DNA of 37,119 nt, from positions 1 through 37,119 of the forward strand of contig NZ_SJZJ01000030.1 of assembly GCF_004337475.1 (NCBI RefSeq), given 5' to 3'. This document shows, piece after piece, positions 26,972 through 37,045 of this stretch (its first letter is position 1; every line of letters begins with the position of its first letter). A program made the position numbers and the translations under genes. This DNA is from Nocardioides jejuensis (lineage in GTDB: Bacteria > Actinomycetota > Actinomycetes > Propionibacteriales > Nocardioidaceae). The notes beneath the pieces were generated by a model. That model was not told where the DNA came from. It did no database searches and saw only the letters and a program-made list of their open reading frames with translations.

Positions 26972-27726
26972 CACGCCTCCCCCTTCGAGTCCGAGACGAG
27001 GCGTTCGATCGCCTTCACGTCCTTGGGCGGCGCCTGGTCGTCGTGGCGGCCGACGAGGGTGCGGTTGAGCGAGAGCTCGCTCGGCGTGCCGTCCGGCAGC
27101 AGGGCCGGGGTGTCGACGGCGTTGTGCCGGGCGTAGACACCGGGGGCCGGGAGCGGGCCGAGGTGGCGACCGGTCTCGGCGTACTCGCGGACGCGGCGGG
27201 CAGCGAGCTCGCGCTGGCCGGCCTTCGGCTCGAGGCGCTCGCGGTGCGCGAGCACCATGGCGCCGACCGCGGCGGTGATCAGCAGCGCCGAGGTGGTCTC
27301 GAAGGCGAGCACCCAGTCGGAGAAGAGCAGGTCCGCCAGTGCCGGGACGTTGCCGGCCTTGTTGGCGGTGGCCAGCCCGGTCGCCGTGCCGTAGCCGACC
27401 TGCCCGGCGGCGAGGCCGATGGTCAGCCCGAAGAGCGCGCCCACGATCAGCGCCGCGATGCGGTGCCCCTTGATCGTCTCCGTGAGCGAGTCGGACGCGT
27501 CGACGCCGACGAGCATCAGCACGAAGAGGAAGAGCATGAGGATCGCGCCGGTGTAGACGATGATCTGCACCGCGAAGAGGAACGGCGCCTCCAGGCTCGC
27601 GTAGAGCACCGCGAGGCTGATCATCACGACGGCCAGGAGCAACGCCGCGTGCACCGCCTTGCGGACGACGAGAATGCCGAGCGCGGCCACGACCATGATC
27701 GGGGCCAGGCACCAGAAGGCGATCAT
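26971..27726 (-). CDS. nuoJ: NADH-quinone oxidoreductase subunit J
   Basis: The 251-residue subunit has five N-terminal helices, with the third-helix [19 protein letters not shown] signature, and a long hydrophilic tail after residue 165 that is common in actinobacterial NuoJ. It starts at ATG 27726, directly overlapping the stop of an 18-codon ORF that fills the gap from nuoI. The bases TCGGGGACCCCGA just before the ATG form a small hairpin that may mask the ribosome-binding site. Confidence 0.95.
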   Translation of the reverse strand: MIAFWCLAPIMVVAALGILVVRKAVHAALLLAVVMISLAVLYASLEAPFLFAVQIIVYTGAILMLFLFVLMLVGVDASDSLTETIKGHRIAALIVGALFGLTIGLAAGQVGYGTATGLATANKAGNVPALADLLFSDWVLAFETTSALLITAAVGAMVLAHRERLEPKAGQRELAARRVREYAETGRHLGPLPAPGVYARHNAVDTPALLPDGTPSELSLNRTLVGRHDDQAPPKDVKAIERLVSDSKGEA

Positions 27727-27779
27727 TCGGGGTCCCCGATCGACTCGGAGCGAAGCGAGAATTCGAGTGGGGTGGTCAC
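27723..27779 (-). CDS. 18-codon bridging ORF between nuoI and nuoJ
   Basis: A tiny ORF starts with GTG overlapping the nuoI stop (GTGA) and stops with TGA overlapping the nuoJ start (ATGA). It would encode [18 protein letters not shown]. The neighbouring nuo genes mostly join directly by overlaps, so this gap is the exception in the operon. The mini-gene may only carry ribosomes from nuoI to nuoJ; a functional peptide is not implied. There is no family to compare with. Confidence 0.35.
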   Translation of the reverse strand: MTTPLEFSLRSESIGDPE

Positions 27780-28360
27780 GCGTCGCCCTCCTTCGCGGCG
27801 GCCAGCAGGGCGGTCAGCGACGACGTCTCCTCGACGAACTCGCCGCGGAAGTAGTTCTTCTCGTCGCCGTAGCGCGCCGGGTGGGGCGGCTGCTCCATGC
27901 CGGGCTGCAGCGGAGCCAGCAGGTCGGACTTCTCGTAGATCAGGTCGGCGCGGTTGTCGTCGGCCAGCTCGTACTCGTTGGTCATCGTCAGCGCGCGGGT
28001 CGGGCAGGCCTCGATGCAGAGTCCGCACAGGATGCAGCGCAGGTAGTTGATCTGGTAGACCGCGCCGTAGCGCTCACCGGGGCTGAACCGCTGGCTGTTG
28101 CCCTCGGCGTCGAGCTCGTCGGAGTTGTCCGCACCCTCGACGTAGATCGCGTCCGCCGGGCAGGCCCACGCACACAGCTCGCAGCCGACGCACTTCTCCA
28201 GGCCGTCGGGCCAGCGGTTGAGCTGGTGCCGGCCGTGGAAGCGCGGGGCGGTCTGCTGCTTCTCGAAGGGGTACTGCTCCGTGACCGGCTTCTTGAACAT
28301 CGTCCGGAACGTCACGCCGAACCCGGCGACCGGGTCCCACAGGGTCTCCTTGGCGCCCAT
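27776..28360 (-). CDS. nuoI: NADH-quinone oxidoreductase subunit I
   Basis: A 194-residue ferredoxin-like subunit with two 4Fe-4S sites: Cys57/60/63/67 ([12 protein letters not shown]) and Cys109/112/115/119 ([12 protein letters not shown]). These are clusters N6a and N6b, passing electrons toward NuoB. ATG 28360 overlaps the nuoH stop by one base (TGATG). The N-terminal amphipathic stretch with [12 protein letters not shown] contacts the membrane in the family. Confidence 0.95.
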   Translation of the reverse strand: MGAKETLWDPVAGFGVTFRTMFKKPVTEQYPFEKQQTAPRFHGRHQLNRWPDGLEKCVGCELCAWACPADAIYVEGADNSDELDAEGNSQRFSPGERYGAVYQINYLRCILCGLCIEACPTRALTMTNEYELADDNRADLIYEKSDLLAPLQPGMEQPPHPARYGDEKNYFRGEFVEETSSLTALLAAAKEGDA

Positions 28361-29652
28361 CAGCGGGTCGCCTCCTCTCCGAACACGAGTGGGGCAGCAG
28401 CACCGCGCACGGCACCTTCGCCGGGCAGCTGCGGCGTCGGGAACGCGCCGGGGCGCGGAGCCGACGGAGGGGCCACGACCTGGGCGGCCGCAGCCGATCC
28501 CTTCGCCGGCCAGAACGCCAGTGCCACACAGGCCACGATCGCGACCCCGGCGATCACCGGCAGCACCGGGCCGTTGAAGAACGAGTCGAACGTGCCCTCG
28601 TTGACGGCCACCCGCATCGTCGCGACCAGCAGGATCCAGACCAGCGAGATCGGGATCAGCACCTTCCAGCCGAACGCCATGAACTGGTCGTAGCGAAGAC
28701 GCGGCAGCGTGCCGCGGAGCCACACGAAGAAGAAGATGAAGCAGAGCAGCTTGCCGAAGAACCAGAGCACCGGCCACCAGCCCTCGTTGGCCCCGGCCCA
28801 CACCTGGGCGATGCCGAACGGCGCACGCCAACCGCCGAGGAAGAGCGTCGTCGCGAGGCCCGAGACGGTCGCCATGTTGATGTACTCGGCGAGGAAGAAG
28901 AGCGCGAACTTCAGGCTGGAGTACTCCGTGTGGAAGCCGCCGACGAGCTCGCCCTCCGCCTCGGGAAGGTCGAACGGCGCGCGGTTGGTCTCGCCCACCA
29001 TCGAGATCACATAGATGACGAAGCTCGGCATCAGCACGACGCCGAACCACATCTTGTCCTGGGCCGCGACGATCGTCGACGTCGACATCGAGCCGGCGTA
29101 CAGGAAGACGGCGACGAGGCTGAGGCCCATCGCGACCTCGTAGGAGATCATCTGCGCGCTGGAGCGAAGACCACCGAGCAGGGAGTACGTCGAGCCGGAC
29201 GCCCAGCCGCCAAGGACGATGCCGTAGATGCCGATGCTCGCGATCGCCATCACGAAGAGGACAGCCATCGGCATGTCCGTGAGCTGCAGCGGGGTGCGGT
29301 GACCGAAGACAGTCACCTCCGGGCCGAACGGAATCACCGAGAACGTGAGGAACGCCGGGATCGCGGCGATGACCGGAGCCAGGACGAAGACCACCACGTC
29401 GGCGGCCTTCGGGATGATGTCCTCCTTCAGCGCCAGCTTCACGCCGTCGGCGAGGGACTGCAGCAGGCCGAAGGGGCCGTGCACGTTGGGGCCGATGCGG
29501 TGCTGCATGCGCGCGACGACGCGGCGTTCGAACCAGATGTTGAAGAGCGTGAGCAGCACGAGCACGAGGAAGATCGCGACGACCTTCCCGATGATCAGCC
29601 ACCAGGGGTCCTTGCCGAACGCCGAGAGGTCCTCGGTCACGAGGGCGATCAT
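28360..29652 (-). CDS. nuoH: NADH-quinone oxidoreductase subunit H
   Basis: The 430-residue subunit anchors the quinone site. Seen are [21 protein letters not shown], the acidic loop [26 protein letters not shown] as overlapping segments, and [10 protein letters not shown]. The C-terminus has an extra Pro/Ala-rich tail of about 55 residues, often seen in actinobacteria. ATG 29652 overlaps the nuoG stop (ATGA). With NuoB and NuoD it forms the menaquinone cavity. Confidence 0.95.
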   Translation of the reverse strand: MIALVTEDLSAFGKDPWWLIIGKVVAIFLVLVLLTLFNIWFERRVVARMQHRIGPNVHGPFGLLQSLADGVKLALKEDIIPKAADVVVFVLAPVIAAIPAFLTFSVIPFGPEVTVFGHRTPLQLTDMPMAVLFVMAIASIGIYGIVLGGWASGSTYSLLGGLRSSAQMISYEVAMGLSLVAVFLYAGSMSTSTIVAAQDKMWFGVVLMPSFVIYVISMVGETNRAPFDLPEAEGELVGGFHTEYSSLKFALFFLAEYINMATVSGLATTLFLGGWRAPFGIAQVWAGANEGWWPVLWFFGKLLCFIFFFVWLRGTLPRLRYDQFMAFGWKVLIPISLVWILLVATMRVAVNEGTFDSFFNGPVLPVIAGVAIVACVALAFWPAKGSAAAAQVVAPPSAPRPGAFPTPQLPGEGAVRGAAAPLVFGEEATR

Positions 29653-32030
29653 CGCTGCACTCCCTTCACCGAGACCGAGCCGCCGGGGCCGCTCAACGTC
29701 GCGAGCACTCCCCCGGGCCAGGCGTTGGCCGGCACCCAGACAACGCCCTCGGGCAGGTCGGTGACCTCGACCGGGAGCGTGACCTGACCGCGGTCACCCG
29801 TCAGCGTCACCTCGGACGAGCCGCGCAGCATCTCGTGCGTCTCGGCGTTGATCCGGGCGACGGCCGGACGCTGCGTCTCGAGCAGTACGTCGGCGTCCTC
29901 GAGCAGCGACCCATGGCCCACGAGCTGCTTCCAGGTGGCGAGAGCGAGCTTGGTCTTGAGCACCTTGCGGGCATGCGCCGGCGCGACCGTGGGAGCAGCC
30001 GGGCGGGCGCCGTCCCAGGGGCCGACCTGCTCCATCTCGGCGCGGGCGCCGTCGGTGGTGCTGAACCCGAGCGTCGTCCCCATCTCGTCGGCGATGCCCG
30101 CAAGCACGCGGAGGTCGGCGAGCGAGCCGGGGACGTCGAAGATCTTCGCGAAGGTGCGCGGGCGCCCCTCCCAGGTGACGAACATGCCGGCCTTCTCCGT
30201 GGTCGGCGCCACCGGGAAGACGACGTCGGCCGCGCGGGTCACGTCGGTCTCGGTGAGCTCGAGGCTGACGACGAAGCCAGCAGCCTCGATCGCCGCACGG
30301 GCTGCGGCCGGGTCGGCGAGGTCGTCGAGGTCGACACCGCCGATGACCAGGCCGCCGAGCTCGCCGCTCGCTGCCGCGGCAAGGATGGCAGCGCCATCAC
30401 GACCGTCGGTGGCGGGCAGGTGGGTGATGCCCCAGGCCTCACCGATGTCGATGCGCGCCGCCGGCTCCTCGACCGGGCGACCGCCCGGCAGCAGGTTGGG
30501 CAGGCAGCCGGTCTCGACCGCACCGCGGTCGCCGGCACGACGGGGGACCCACGCGAGCCGGGCACCCGACCGCGCCGCGAGGGCGGCCGCGGCGCTCAGG
30601 GCGCCGGGCGACGTCGCGAGACGCTCGCCGACGAGGACGATCGTGTCCTTGTCGACCTCGAGCGCAGCGATGGCGATGGCTTCCTCACCGGGAGCGGCCG
30701 GCACGAGGCGGCCGTTGAGCTTGCGGAGCCCGCGGCTCGCGAACGGCGCCACGGAGACGACCTCGAGTCCGGCCGCGACCGCCTTGCGCAGCCGCAGGAA
30801 GAGCGTGCCGGCCTCGTCCTCGGGCTCGAGGCCGAGGAGCAGCACGACGCGCGCGCGGTCCAGGTCGGCGTACGACACGTCGGAGGCGAGCGCGACCGTC
30901 GAGGCAAGGAACGCCGCCTCCTCGGCCGAGTGCGGCCGCGCACGGAAGTCGATGTCGTTGGTGCCGAGAGCGACGCGGGCGAACTTGGAGTACGCGTAGG
31001 CGTCCTCACCCGTGACGCGGCCGCCGGTCAGGACGCCGACGCCGCTGGCCGCCTTCGCCGCGGCAAGACCGCGTGCCGCGACGGTGAACGCCTCGGGCCA
31101 CGACGCAGCGCGCAGCTCACCGGACTCCGCGTCGCGCACCAGCGGGTGCGTGAGGCGCGCGGCGGGTCGCTGGTAGCGGAAGGCGTAGCGGTCCTTGTCG
31201 GAGATCCACTCCTCGTTGACCTCCGGGTCGTTGCCGGCGAGGCGGCGTACGACCTTGCCGCGGCGGTGGTCGACGCGGATCGCCGCACCGCAGGAGTCGT
31301 GCTCCGCGATGCTCGGCGACGACACGAGGTCGAAGGGCCGCGCGCGGAAGCGGTAGTCGGCACTCGTCAGGGCACCCACCGGGCAGATCTGCACGATGTT
31401 GCCGGAGAAGTACGAGTCGAACGGCGCATCCGTCGCGGTGCCGATCTGCTGGCTCGCACCACGCTGGATCAGCGCGATGCCCGGGTCGCCCGGGATCTCC
31501 GCGGCGAAGCGGGTGCAGCGCTGGCAGACGATGCAGCGCTCGCGGTCGAGCAGGATCTGCGGGGAGATCGGGATCGGCTTCTCGAAGGTCCGCTTCACGC
31601 CCTCCTGAGCGGCGAAGCGGCTCTCGCCCTGGCCGTTGGACATCGCCTGGTTCTGCAGGGGGCACTCGCCGCCCTTGTCGCACACCGGGCAGTCGAGCGG
31701 GTGGTTGATGAGCAGCAGCTCCATGACGCCGCGCTGTGCCTTCTCGGCAACGGCGTTGGTCACCTGCGTCTCGACGACCATGCCCTCGGCACAGGTCAGC
31801 GTGCACGAGGCCTGCGGCTTCGGGATCGGGCGACCGTTGCCGCCGTCGGGCACCTCGACGAGGCACTGGCGGCAGGCGCCGACAGGTGCGAGCAGCGGGT
31901 GGTCACAGAACCGCGGGACCTGGACGCCGACCTGCTCGGCCGCCCGGATCACGAGCGTGCCCGCGGGCACCGTGACCGGCTTGCCGTCGATGGTCAGCGT
32001 GACCTTGTCCTTCTTCACGAGGTCGCTCAT
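29649..32030 (-). CDS. nuoG: NADH-quinone oxidoreductase subunit G
   Basis: This 793-residue subunit carries several iron-sulfur clusters. The N-terminal 2Fe-2S site uses Cys42/53/56/76. The 4Fe-4S sites use His110/Cys114/117/123 ([14 protein letters not shown]) and Cys166/169/172/216 ([21 protein letters not shown]). A molybdopterin-oxidoreductase-like domain follows but without an obvious cofactor role. ATG 32030 overlaps the nuoF stop (ATGA) and begins MSDLVKKDK; an upstream start is inside nuoF and rejected. Confidence 0.95.
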   Translation of the reverse strand: MSDLVKKDKVTLTIDGKPVTVPAGTLVIRAAEQVGVQVPRFCDHPLLAPVGACRQCLVEVPDGGNGRPIPKPQASCTLTCAEGMVVETQVTNAVAEKAQRGVMELLLINHPLDCPVCDKGGECPLQNQAMSNGQGESRFAAQEGVKRTFEKPIPISPQILLDRERCIVCQRCTRFAAEIPGDPGIALIQRGASQQIGTATDAPFDSYFSGNIVQICPVGALTSADYRFRARPFDLVSSPSIAEHDSCGAAIRVDHRRGKVVRRLAGNDPEVNEEWISDKDRYAFRYQRPAARLTHPLVRDAESGELRAASWPEAFTVAARGLAAAKAASGVGVLTGGRVTGEDAYAYSKFARVALGTNDIDFRARPHSAEEAAFLASTVALASDVSYADLDRARVVLLLGLEPEDEAGTLFLRLRKAVAAGLEVVSVAPFASRGLRKLNGRLVPAAPGEEAIAIAALEVDKDTIVLVGERLATSPGALSAAAALAARSGARLAWVPRRAGDRGAVETGCLPNLLPGGRPVEEPAARIDIGEAWGITHLPATDGRDGAAILAAAASGELGGLVIGGVDLDDLADPAAARAAIEAAGFVVSLELTETDVTRAADVVFPVAPTTEKAGMFVTWEGRPRTFAKIFDVPGSLADLRVLAGIADEMGTTLGFSTTDGARAEMEQVGPWDGARPAAPTVAPAHARKVLKTKLALATWKQLVGHGSLLEDADVLLETQRPAVARINAETHEMLRGSSEVTLTGDRGQVTLPVEVTDLPEGVVWVPANAWPGGVLATLSGPGGSVSVKGVQR

Positions 32031-33349
32031 GCGTGCACCTCCTGGCTCTGGCGGCGGGGTGCCCACGCGGTCGAGGCCGCCGCGTCGAAGGGGCAGCCCC
32101 CGTGCTCGAGGTGCGCGAGGTACTCCTCGCGGAAGAGCTGGACCGAGCTGACGACGGGGCTCGTGGCACCGTCACCCAGCGCGCAGAACGAGCGGCCGGC
32201 GATGTTCTCGCACTGGTCGAGCAGCTGGTCGAGGTCGGCCTCGGAGCCGTTGCCGGCCTCGAGCCGGGTCAGCACCTGCACGAGCCACCAGGTGCCCTCG
32301 CGGCACGGCGTGCACTTGCCGCAGGACTCGTGCTTGTAGAACTCGCTCCACCGCAGCACCGCGCGGACCACGCAGGTGGTCTCGTCGAAGATCTGCAGCG
32401 CGCGCGTGCCGAGCATCGAGCCGGCCGCCCCGACGCCCTCATAGTCCAGAGGTACGTCGAGGTGCGCGTCGGTGAGCAGCGGCGTGCTCGAGCCGCCGGG
32501 CGTCCAGAACTTCAGCTGGTGTCCGTGGCGCACTCCCCCGGCCAGGTCGAGCAGCTCGCGCAGCGTGATGCCGAGCGGTGCCTCGTACTGGCCCGGGCGG
32601 GTGACGTGGCCGGACAGCGAGTAGATGACGAAGCCCTTGGACTTCTCCGTGCCCAGCCCGGCGAACCAGTCCGCCCCCTTGCCGATGATCGCCGGGACCG
32701 AGGCGATCGACTCGACGTTGTTGATGACCGTCGGGCGCGCGTAGAGACCCGCCACCGCCGGGAACGGCGGACGCAGGCGCGGCTGGCCGCGACGGCCCTC
32801 GAGCGAGTCGAGGAGCGCGGTCTCCTCACCACAGATGTACGCCCCGGCACCGGCGTGGACGATGAGGTCTACCCCGGCCGGGCTGTCCGGGCCGAGGTGC
32901 CCGGCGGCGTACGCCTCGGCGACGGCGGCGCGCAGCCGGCGGATCACGTGGAGGACCTCGCCGCGCACGTAGATGAAGGCCTGCTTCGCGCGGATCGCGT
33001 AGCTGCTGATGATCACACCCTCCACGAGCGTGTGCGGCGACGCCATCATCAGCGGGATGTCCTTGCAGGTGCCCGGCTCGGACTCGTCAGCGTTGACGAC
33101 GAGGTAGCGCGACTGCGGATCGTTGTCGTCGTACGGCGGGAGGAAGCCCCACTTCATGCCGGTCGGGAAGCCGGCGCCGCCACGGCCGCGGAGGCCGGAG
33201 TCCTTGACCGCCGCGACGACCTCGTCGGGCGTCTTCGTCAGGGCCGTCGCGAGCGCCTGGTAGCCACCCTGTGCCGTGTAGGCGTCGAGCGTCCAGCTGC
33301 GGTCGGTGCCCCAGTTGGCGGTCAGGACGGGCGTGATCGGACTCGTCAC
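32027..33349 (-). CDS. nuoF: NADH-quinone oxidoreductase subunit F
   Basis: A 440-residue subunit that binds NADH and FMN. Seen are the FMN/NADH loop GRGGAGFPTG (55-64), the GAGAYICGEETALL nucleotide site, and the 4Fe-4S ligands Cys343/346/349 (ESCGKCTPC) and Cys389. The GTG start at 33349 overlaps the nuoE stop (GTGA). It receives electrons from NADH and sends them to NuoG. Confidence 0.96.
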   Translation of the reverse strand: MTSPITPVLTANWGTDRSWTLDAYTAQGGYQALATALTKTPDEVVAAVKDSGLRGRGGAGFPTGMKWGFLPPYDDNDPQSRYLVVNADESEPGTCKDIPLMMASPHTLVEGVIISSYAIRAKQAFIYVRGEVLHVIRRLRAAVAEAYAAGHLGPDSPAGVDLIVHAGAGAYICGEETALLDSLEGRRGQPRLRPPFPAVAGLYARPTVINNVESIASVPAIIGKGADWFAGLGTEKSKGFVIYSLSGHVTRPGQYEAPLGITLRELLDLAGGVRHGHQLKFWTPGGSSTPLLTDAHLDVPLDYEGVGAAGSMLGTRALQIFDETTCVVRAVLRWSEFYKHESCGKCTPCREGTWWLVQVLTRLEAGNGSEADLDQLLDQCENIAGRSFCALGDGATSPVVSSVQLFREEYLAHLEHGGCPFDAAASTAWAPRRQSQEVHA

Positions 33350-33969
33350 TGGTCACCGTCCAGGGTGCGCAGCCCGGCCAGCGATGCCTCGCCGGCGGAC
33401 GGGCCCTCGTCGGCGCGGCCGTCATCGAAACCGGCGAGCACGCGCTCGGCCTCACGCCAGGAGCAGATCTTCGCGCCGCGGCTCGCGGTCACGGTCTTGC
33501 CCGCACGCAGGTCGTCGACCAGCTGCTTCGCCGACTCCGGCGTCTGGTTGTCGAAGAACTCCCAGTTGACCATCACGACCGGCGCGTAGTCGCACGCCGC
33601 GTTGCACTCGACGTGCTCGAGGGTGACCTTGCCGTCGGTCGTCGTCTCGTCGTTGCCGACCTGCAGGTGCTCCTTGAGCTCGGCGAAGATCTGGTCGCCG
33701 CCCATCACCGCGCAGAGCGTGTTGGTGCAGACGCCGACGTGGTGCTCGCCGACCGGCTTGCGCTTGTACATCGTGTAGAACGTCGCGACGCCGCTCACCT
33801 CGGCGGCGGTGAGCCCGAGGATCTCGGCGCAGGCGTTGATGCCGTCGGCGGTCACGCGGCCCTCGGTCGACTGCACGAGGTGGAGCATCGGCAGCAGGCC
33901 CGAGCGCTCCTGCGGGTAGCGCGCGGCGATCTCCTGGAGCTCGGCGTACGTCGTGGCGTTGATCGTCAT
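33346..33969 (-). CDS. nuoE: NADH-quinone oxidoreductase subunit E
   Basis: A 207-residue thioredoxin-like subunit with a 2Fe-2S cluster: Cys81/86 (CTNTLC) and Cys122/126 (CNAAC). The [15 protein letters not shown] segment is typical. ATG 33969 overlaps the nuoD stop (ATGA). It pairs with NuoF at the NADH end of the complex; its C-terminal tail of about 60 residues is longer than the enterobacterial form. Confidence 0.95.
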   Translation of the reverse strand: MTINATTYAELQEIAARYPQERSGLLPMLHLVQSTEGRVTADGINACAEILGLTAAEVSGVATFYTMYKRKPVGEHHVGVCTNTLCAVMGGDQIFAELKEHLQVGNDETTTDGKVTLEHVECNAACDYAPVVMVNWEFFDNQTPESAKQLVDDLRAGKTVTASRGAKICSWREAERVLAGFDDGRADEGPSAGEASLAGLRTLDGDQ

Positions 33970-35297
33970 CGGTCAACACCTCCCATCACGGGGTCGATGC
34001 TCGCGATCGCGACGATGACGTCGGCGACGGCGCCGCCCTCGCTCATCACGCTCGTGGCCTGCAGGTTGGTGAAGCTGGGGTCACGGAAGTGCACGCGGTA
34101 GGGGCGCGTGCCGCCGTTGGAGACGACGTGCGCACCCAGCTCGCCGCGCGGGCTCTCGACCGGGACGTACGCCTGCCCGGCGGGCACGCGGAAACCTTCG
34201 GTGACGAGCTTGAAGTGGTGGATCAGCGCCTCCATCGACTCGCCCATGATGTGGCGGATGTGGTCGAGGGAGTTGCCCATGCCATCGGCCCCGATCGCGA
34301 GCTGGCTGGGCCAGGCGATCTTCTTGTCGGCGACCATCACCGGAGCGCCCTCGAGCCCGGCGAGCCGGGCCGCGGCCTGCTCGACGATCCGGAGGCTCTC
34401 CTCCATCTCGGCCAGCCGCACGCGGAAGCGGCCGTACGCGTCGGCCGTGTCCCAGGTGATGACGTCGAAGTCGTAGTCCTGGTAGCCGCTGTACGGGCTC
34501 GTCTTCCGGAGGTCCCACGCGTAGCCGGCGCTGCGAAGCACCGGACCGGAGATGCCCAGCGCGAGGCAGCCCTCGAGGTCGAGGTGGCCGACGCCCTCGA
34601 GGCGGGCCTTGAAGATCGGGTTGGCGTTGCACAGGGCGGCGTACTCGGGGAGGCGCTTGCGCATCAGCGCGACGAACGAGCGGATCTCGTCGAGCGCGCC
34701 GGGCGGGAGGTCCTGCGCGACGCCGCCCGGGCGGATGAACGCATGGTTCATCCGGAGGCCGGTGATCAGCTCGAAGAGGTCCAGGATCAGCTCGCGCTCG
34801 CGGAAGCCGATCGTCATGACCGTGAGCGCGCCGATCTCCATGCCGCCGGTGGCGATGCAGACCAGGTGGCTCGAGATCCGGTTGAGCTCCATCAGGAGGA
34901 CGCGCATGACCTGCGCCTTCTCCGGGATGTCGTCTTCGATGTCGAGAAGCCGCTCGACGCCGAGGCAGTACGTCGCCTCGTTGAAGAACGGCGAGAGGTA
35001 GTCCATGCGGGTGCAGAACGTGACGCCCTGGACCCAGCTGCGGAACTCCATGTTCTTCTCGATGCCGGTGTGCAGGTAGCCGATGCCGCAGCGGGCCTCG
35101 GTCACCGTCTCGCCCTCGAGCTCGAGGATCAGCCGGAGCACGCCGTGGGTGGACGGGTGCTGCGGCCCCATGTTGACGACGACGCGCTCGCTCGCGTCGG
35201 GGTTGAGCTCGTCGGTGAACTGGTCCCAGTCCTGGCCGCCGACCGTGAAGACACGGCCCTCGGACGTCTCGGTGCTGCTCGCGTATGCGTCGCTCAT
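33966..35297 (-). CDS. nuoD: NADH-quinone oxidoreductase subunit D
   Basis: The 443-residue subunit lines the quinone pocket. The family motifs are [49 protein letters not shown] and [13 protein letters not shown], with a final [14 protein letters not shown] 35297 overlaps the nuoC stop by one base (TGATG). The separate nuoC and nuoD genes differ from the E. coli nuoCD fusion. Confidence 0.96.
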   Translation of the reverse strand: MSDAYASSTETSEGRVFTVGGQDWDQFTDELNPDASERVVVNMGPQHPSTHGVLRLILELEGETVTEARCGIGYLHTGIEKNMEFRSWVQGVTFCTRMDYLSPFFNEATYCLGVERLLDIEDDIPEKAQVMRVLLMELNRISSHLVCIATGGMEIGALTVMTIGFRERELILDLFELITGLRMNHAFIRPGGVAQDLPPGALDEIRSFVALMRKRLPEYAALCNANPIFKARLEGVGHLDLEGCLALGISGPVLRSAGYAWDLRKTSPYSGYQDYDFDVITWDTADAYGRFRVRLAEMEESLRIVEQAAARLAGLEGAPVMVADKKIAWPSQLAIGADGMGNSLDHIRHIMGESMEALIHHFKLVTEGFRVPAGQAYVPVESPRGELGAHVVSNGGTRPYRVHFRDPSFTNLQATSVMSEGGAVADVIVAIASIDPVMGGVDR

Positions 35298-35965
35298 CAG
35301 TTGTAGGACCTCCGCTGGTCCGGCGGCGGAACGGTGCCGCCCTTGTACTCGACCGGGATGCCGCCGAGGGGATAGTCCTTGCGCTGCGGGTGGCCCGGCC
35401 AGTCGTCGGGCATCTGGATGCGCGTGAGCGCCGGGTGCCCGTCGAAGAGGAGACCGAAGAAGTCCCATGCCTCGCGCTCGTGCCAGTCGAGCGTCGGGTA
35501 GATCGCCACGCAGCTCGGCAGGTGGCGGTCACTGTCGGGCGTGGTTGTCTCGACCCGGATCCGCCGGTTGTGGGTCATGCTCAGCAGGCTGTAGACGGCG
35601 TGCAGCTCGCGGCCCGTCTCGTCCGGGAAGTGCACGCCGCTGACGCCGGCGCAGAACTCGAAGCGCTGCTCGTCGCGGAGCTTCTGCAGGGCTTCGCGGA
35701 GGTTGCCGCGCGCGACGTGGAATGTGATCTCGCCGCGGTGGATCACCACGCTCTCGAGCAGGCCGTCGAGGCTGTCAGCGACGAGGTCGAACCAGCCGCC
35801 GTACGGACGCTCGGCCTGGCCCGGGAAGACGATCGGCGCGACCAGCCCCCCGTAGCCGCTGGTGTCGCCGGAGCCCTGCGTGCCGAACATGCCGCGGCGT
35901 ACGCCTGCGGTCTCACCGGTCGTCGCGGGCTGCGTGGAGGGAGCCTTCTCGATCTCGTCACTCAC
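35297..35965 (-). CDS. nuoC: NADH-quinone oxidoreductase subunit C
   Basis: The 222-residue hydrophilic subunit has a Ser/Thr/Gly-rich N-terminus of about 40 residues, then the conserved 30-kDa subunit region with [22 protein letters not shown] and [18 protein letters not shown]. It starts with GTG at 35965 and overlaps the nuoB end by eight bases. It sits in the junction arm with NuoD and NuoI. Confidence 0.94.
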   Translation of the reverse strand: MSDEIEKAPSTQPATTGETAGVRRGMFGTQGSGDTSGYGGLVAPIVFPGQAERPYGGWFDLVADSLDGLLESVVIHRGEITFHVARGNLREALQKLRDEQRFEFCAGVSGVHFPDETGRELHAVYSLLSMTHNRRIRVETTTPDSDRHLPSCVAIYPTLDWHEREAWDFFGLLFDGHPALTRIQMPDDWPGHPQRKDYPLGGIPVEYKGGTVPPPDQRRSYN

Positions 35966-36518
35966 CGCGCATCAGGCCCTTCATCAGGCTGGTCGGGGTG
36001 GCGATGAGGCCCTGCTCTTCGAGCTCGAGGACCTGCTTGGTGCGGTTGGCGCCGAGCTTCGCGTGCTGGACCTGGTCGTGGAGCTTGAGGATCGCGTCGA
36101 TCAGCATCTCCGGACGCGGCGGACAGCCGGGGAGGTACATGTCGACCGGGACGACGTGGTCGACGCCCTGGACGATCGCGTAGTTGTTGAACATGCCGCC
36201 GGAGCTCGCGCAGACGCCCATCGCGAGCACCCACTTCGGCTCGGCCATCTGGTCGTAGATCTGGCGCAGGACCGGGGCCATCTTCTGGCTCACGCGGCCG
36301 GCCACGATCATCAGGTCGGCCTGGCGCGGGCTGGCCCGGAAGACCTCCATGCCGAAGCGGCCGAGGTCGTACTTCGGGCCACCGCTCGTCATCATCTCGA
36401 TCGCGCAGCAAGCCAGGCCGAACGTCGCCGGCCAGAACGCCGCCTTGCGCATGTAGCCGGCCAGCCCCTCGACCGTCGTCAGCAGCACTCCGCTGGGGAG
36501 CTTCTCCTCGAGACCCAT
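35958..36518 (-). CDS. nuoB: NADH-quinone oxidoreductase subunit B
   Basis: A 186-residue subunit holding cluster N2, the last in the chain before menaquinone. Ligands are Cys37/38 (LACCAIEMM), Cys103 ([10 protein letters not shown]) and Cys132 (LPGCPPRPE). The start at 36518 has GAGGAA upstream. It follows nuoA by ten bases. Confidence 0.96.
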   Translation of the reverse strand: MGLEEKLPSGVLLTTVEGLAGYMRKAAFWPATFGLACCAIEMMTSGGPKYDLGRFGMEVFRASPRQADLMIVAGRVSQKMAPVLRQIYDQMAEPKWVLAMGVCASSGGMFNNYAIVQGVDHVVPVDMYLPGCPPRPEMLIDAILKLHDQVQHAKLGANRTKQVLELEEQGLIATPTSLMKGLMRGE

Positions 36519-36528
36519 CTGTGTTTCC

Positions 36529-36885
36529 TCAGTCCCAGTCCAGGCCGCCGCGGCGCCATACGTAGGCGTAGGCGACGAAGACCGTCGCCAAGAAGATCGC
36601 CATCTCGGCCAGCCCGAACCAGCCGAGCGCGTCGAGGTGGACCGCCCACGGGTAGAGGAAGACGATCTCGATGTCGAAGACGATGAAGAGCATCGCGACG
36701 ATGTAGTACTTCACGGGGAAGCGGCCGCTCAGCGCGTTGGGTGTCGGCTCGATGCCGCACTCGTACGCGTCGACCTTGGCGCGGTTGTATCGCTTGGGGC
36801 CGGTGAAGCTGCTCATCACGACCGAGAAGATCGCGAATCCTGCCGCCAGCACCGCCAGTGCCAACACCGGGACGTAGAGCTCCAC
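36529..36885 (-). CDS. nuoA: NADH-quinone oxidoreductase subunit A
   Basis: The 118-residue subunit has three helices. Conserved are [18 protein letters not shown] and [21 protein letters not shown] as overlapping segments, including Cys and Asp/Glu residues near the quinone channel. GTG 36885 is chosen because AGGAGG lies four bases upstream and the start reads [10 protein letters not shown]; a longer frame to 36978 crosses the promoter and Rex-like site. It is the first gene of the nuo operon. Confidence 0.94.
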   Translation of the reverse strand: MELYVPVLALAVLAAGFAIFSVVMSSFTGPKRYNRAKVDAYECGIEPTPNALSGRFPVKYYIVAMLFIVFDIEIVFLYPWAVHLDALGWFGLAEMAIFLATVFVAYAYVWRRGGLDWD

Positions 36886-36901
36886 ACACCCTCCTGCGCG
36901 C

Positions 36902-36919
36902 TTGTGAATCCATTCACTT
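36902..36919 (-). promoter_or_regulatory. Candidate Rex operator in the nuo leader
   Basis: On the plus strand TTGTGAA-TCCA-TTCAC-TT matches the actinobacterial Rex half-sites TGTGAA and TTCACA at all but the last base. The core is a 14-bp palindrome (36904-36917). It lies between the predicted -10 and the nuoA ribosome-binding site (36890-36895). In Streptomyces Rex senses NADH/NAD+ and controls nuoA-N, so repression at low NADH is the likely mode here. No rex gene is in the window. Confidence 0.7.
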
Positions 36920-36935
36920 GAGTGGCCCGGCTCAC

Positions 36936-36962
36936 ACTGTACGACCCAGGGGGTGACGTCAA
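36936..36962 (-). promoter_or_regulatory. Predicted nuo operon promoter
   Basis: On the minus strand TTGACG (36957-36962) and TACAGT (36936-36941) are spaced by 15 bases, slightly short for a main sigma-factor promoter. Transcription would start near 36929, just upstream of the Rex-like operator, so a bound repressor could block it. Confidence 0.5.
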
Positions 36963-37021
36963 CAGGCCACCCCGCCAACGTGTCCAGATCGCCCGGAATC
37001 CTTGCGCTGCAGGGCGTACGC

Positions 37022-37045
37022 CGCCGCGGAACGCGCTCCGCGGCG
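37022..37045. terminator. GC-rich hairpin near the window end
   Basis: CGCCGCGGA (37022-37030) and TCCGCGGCG (37037-37045) form a nine-pair stem with a six-base loop. It may end a gene outside the window. No coding region is supported from 36986 to the end; a 16-base direct repeat is present at 37076-37091 and 37104-37119, cut by the edge. Confidence 0.4.

Noticed and set aside
29835..32339. Very long open frame on the plus strand across nuoG and nuoF
   Set aside because: The opposite strand carries unmistakable nuoG and nuoF; the frame is open only because high-GC codon bias removes stop codons, and the protein is low-complexity Arg/Glu/Gly-rich.
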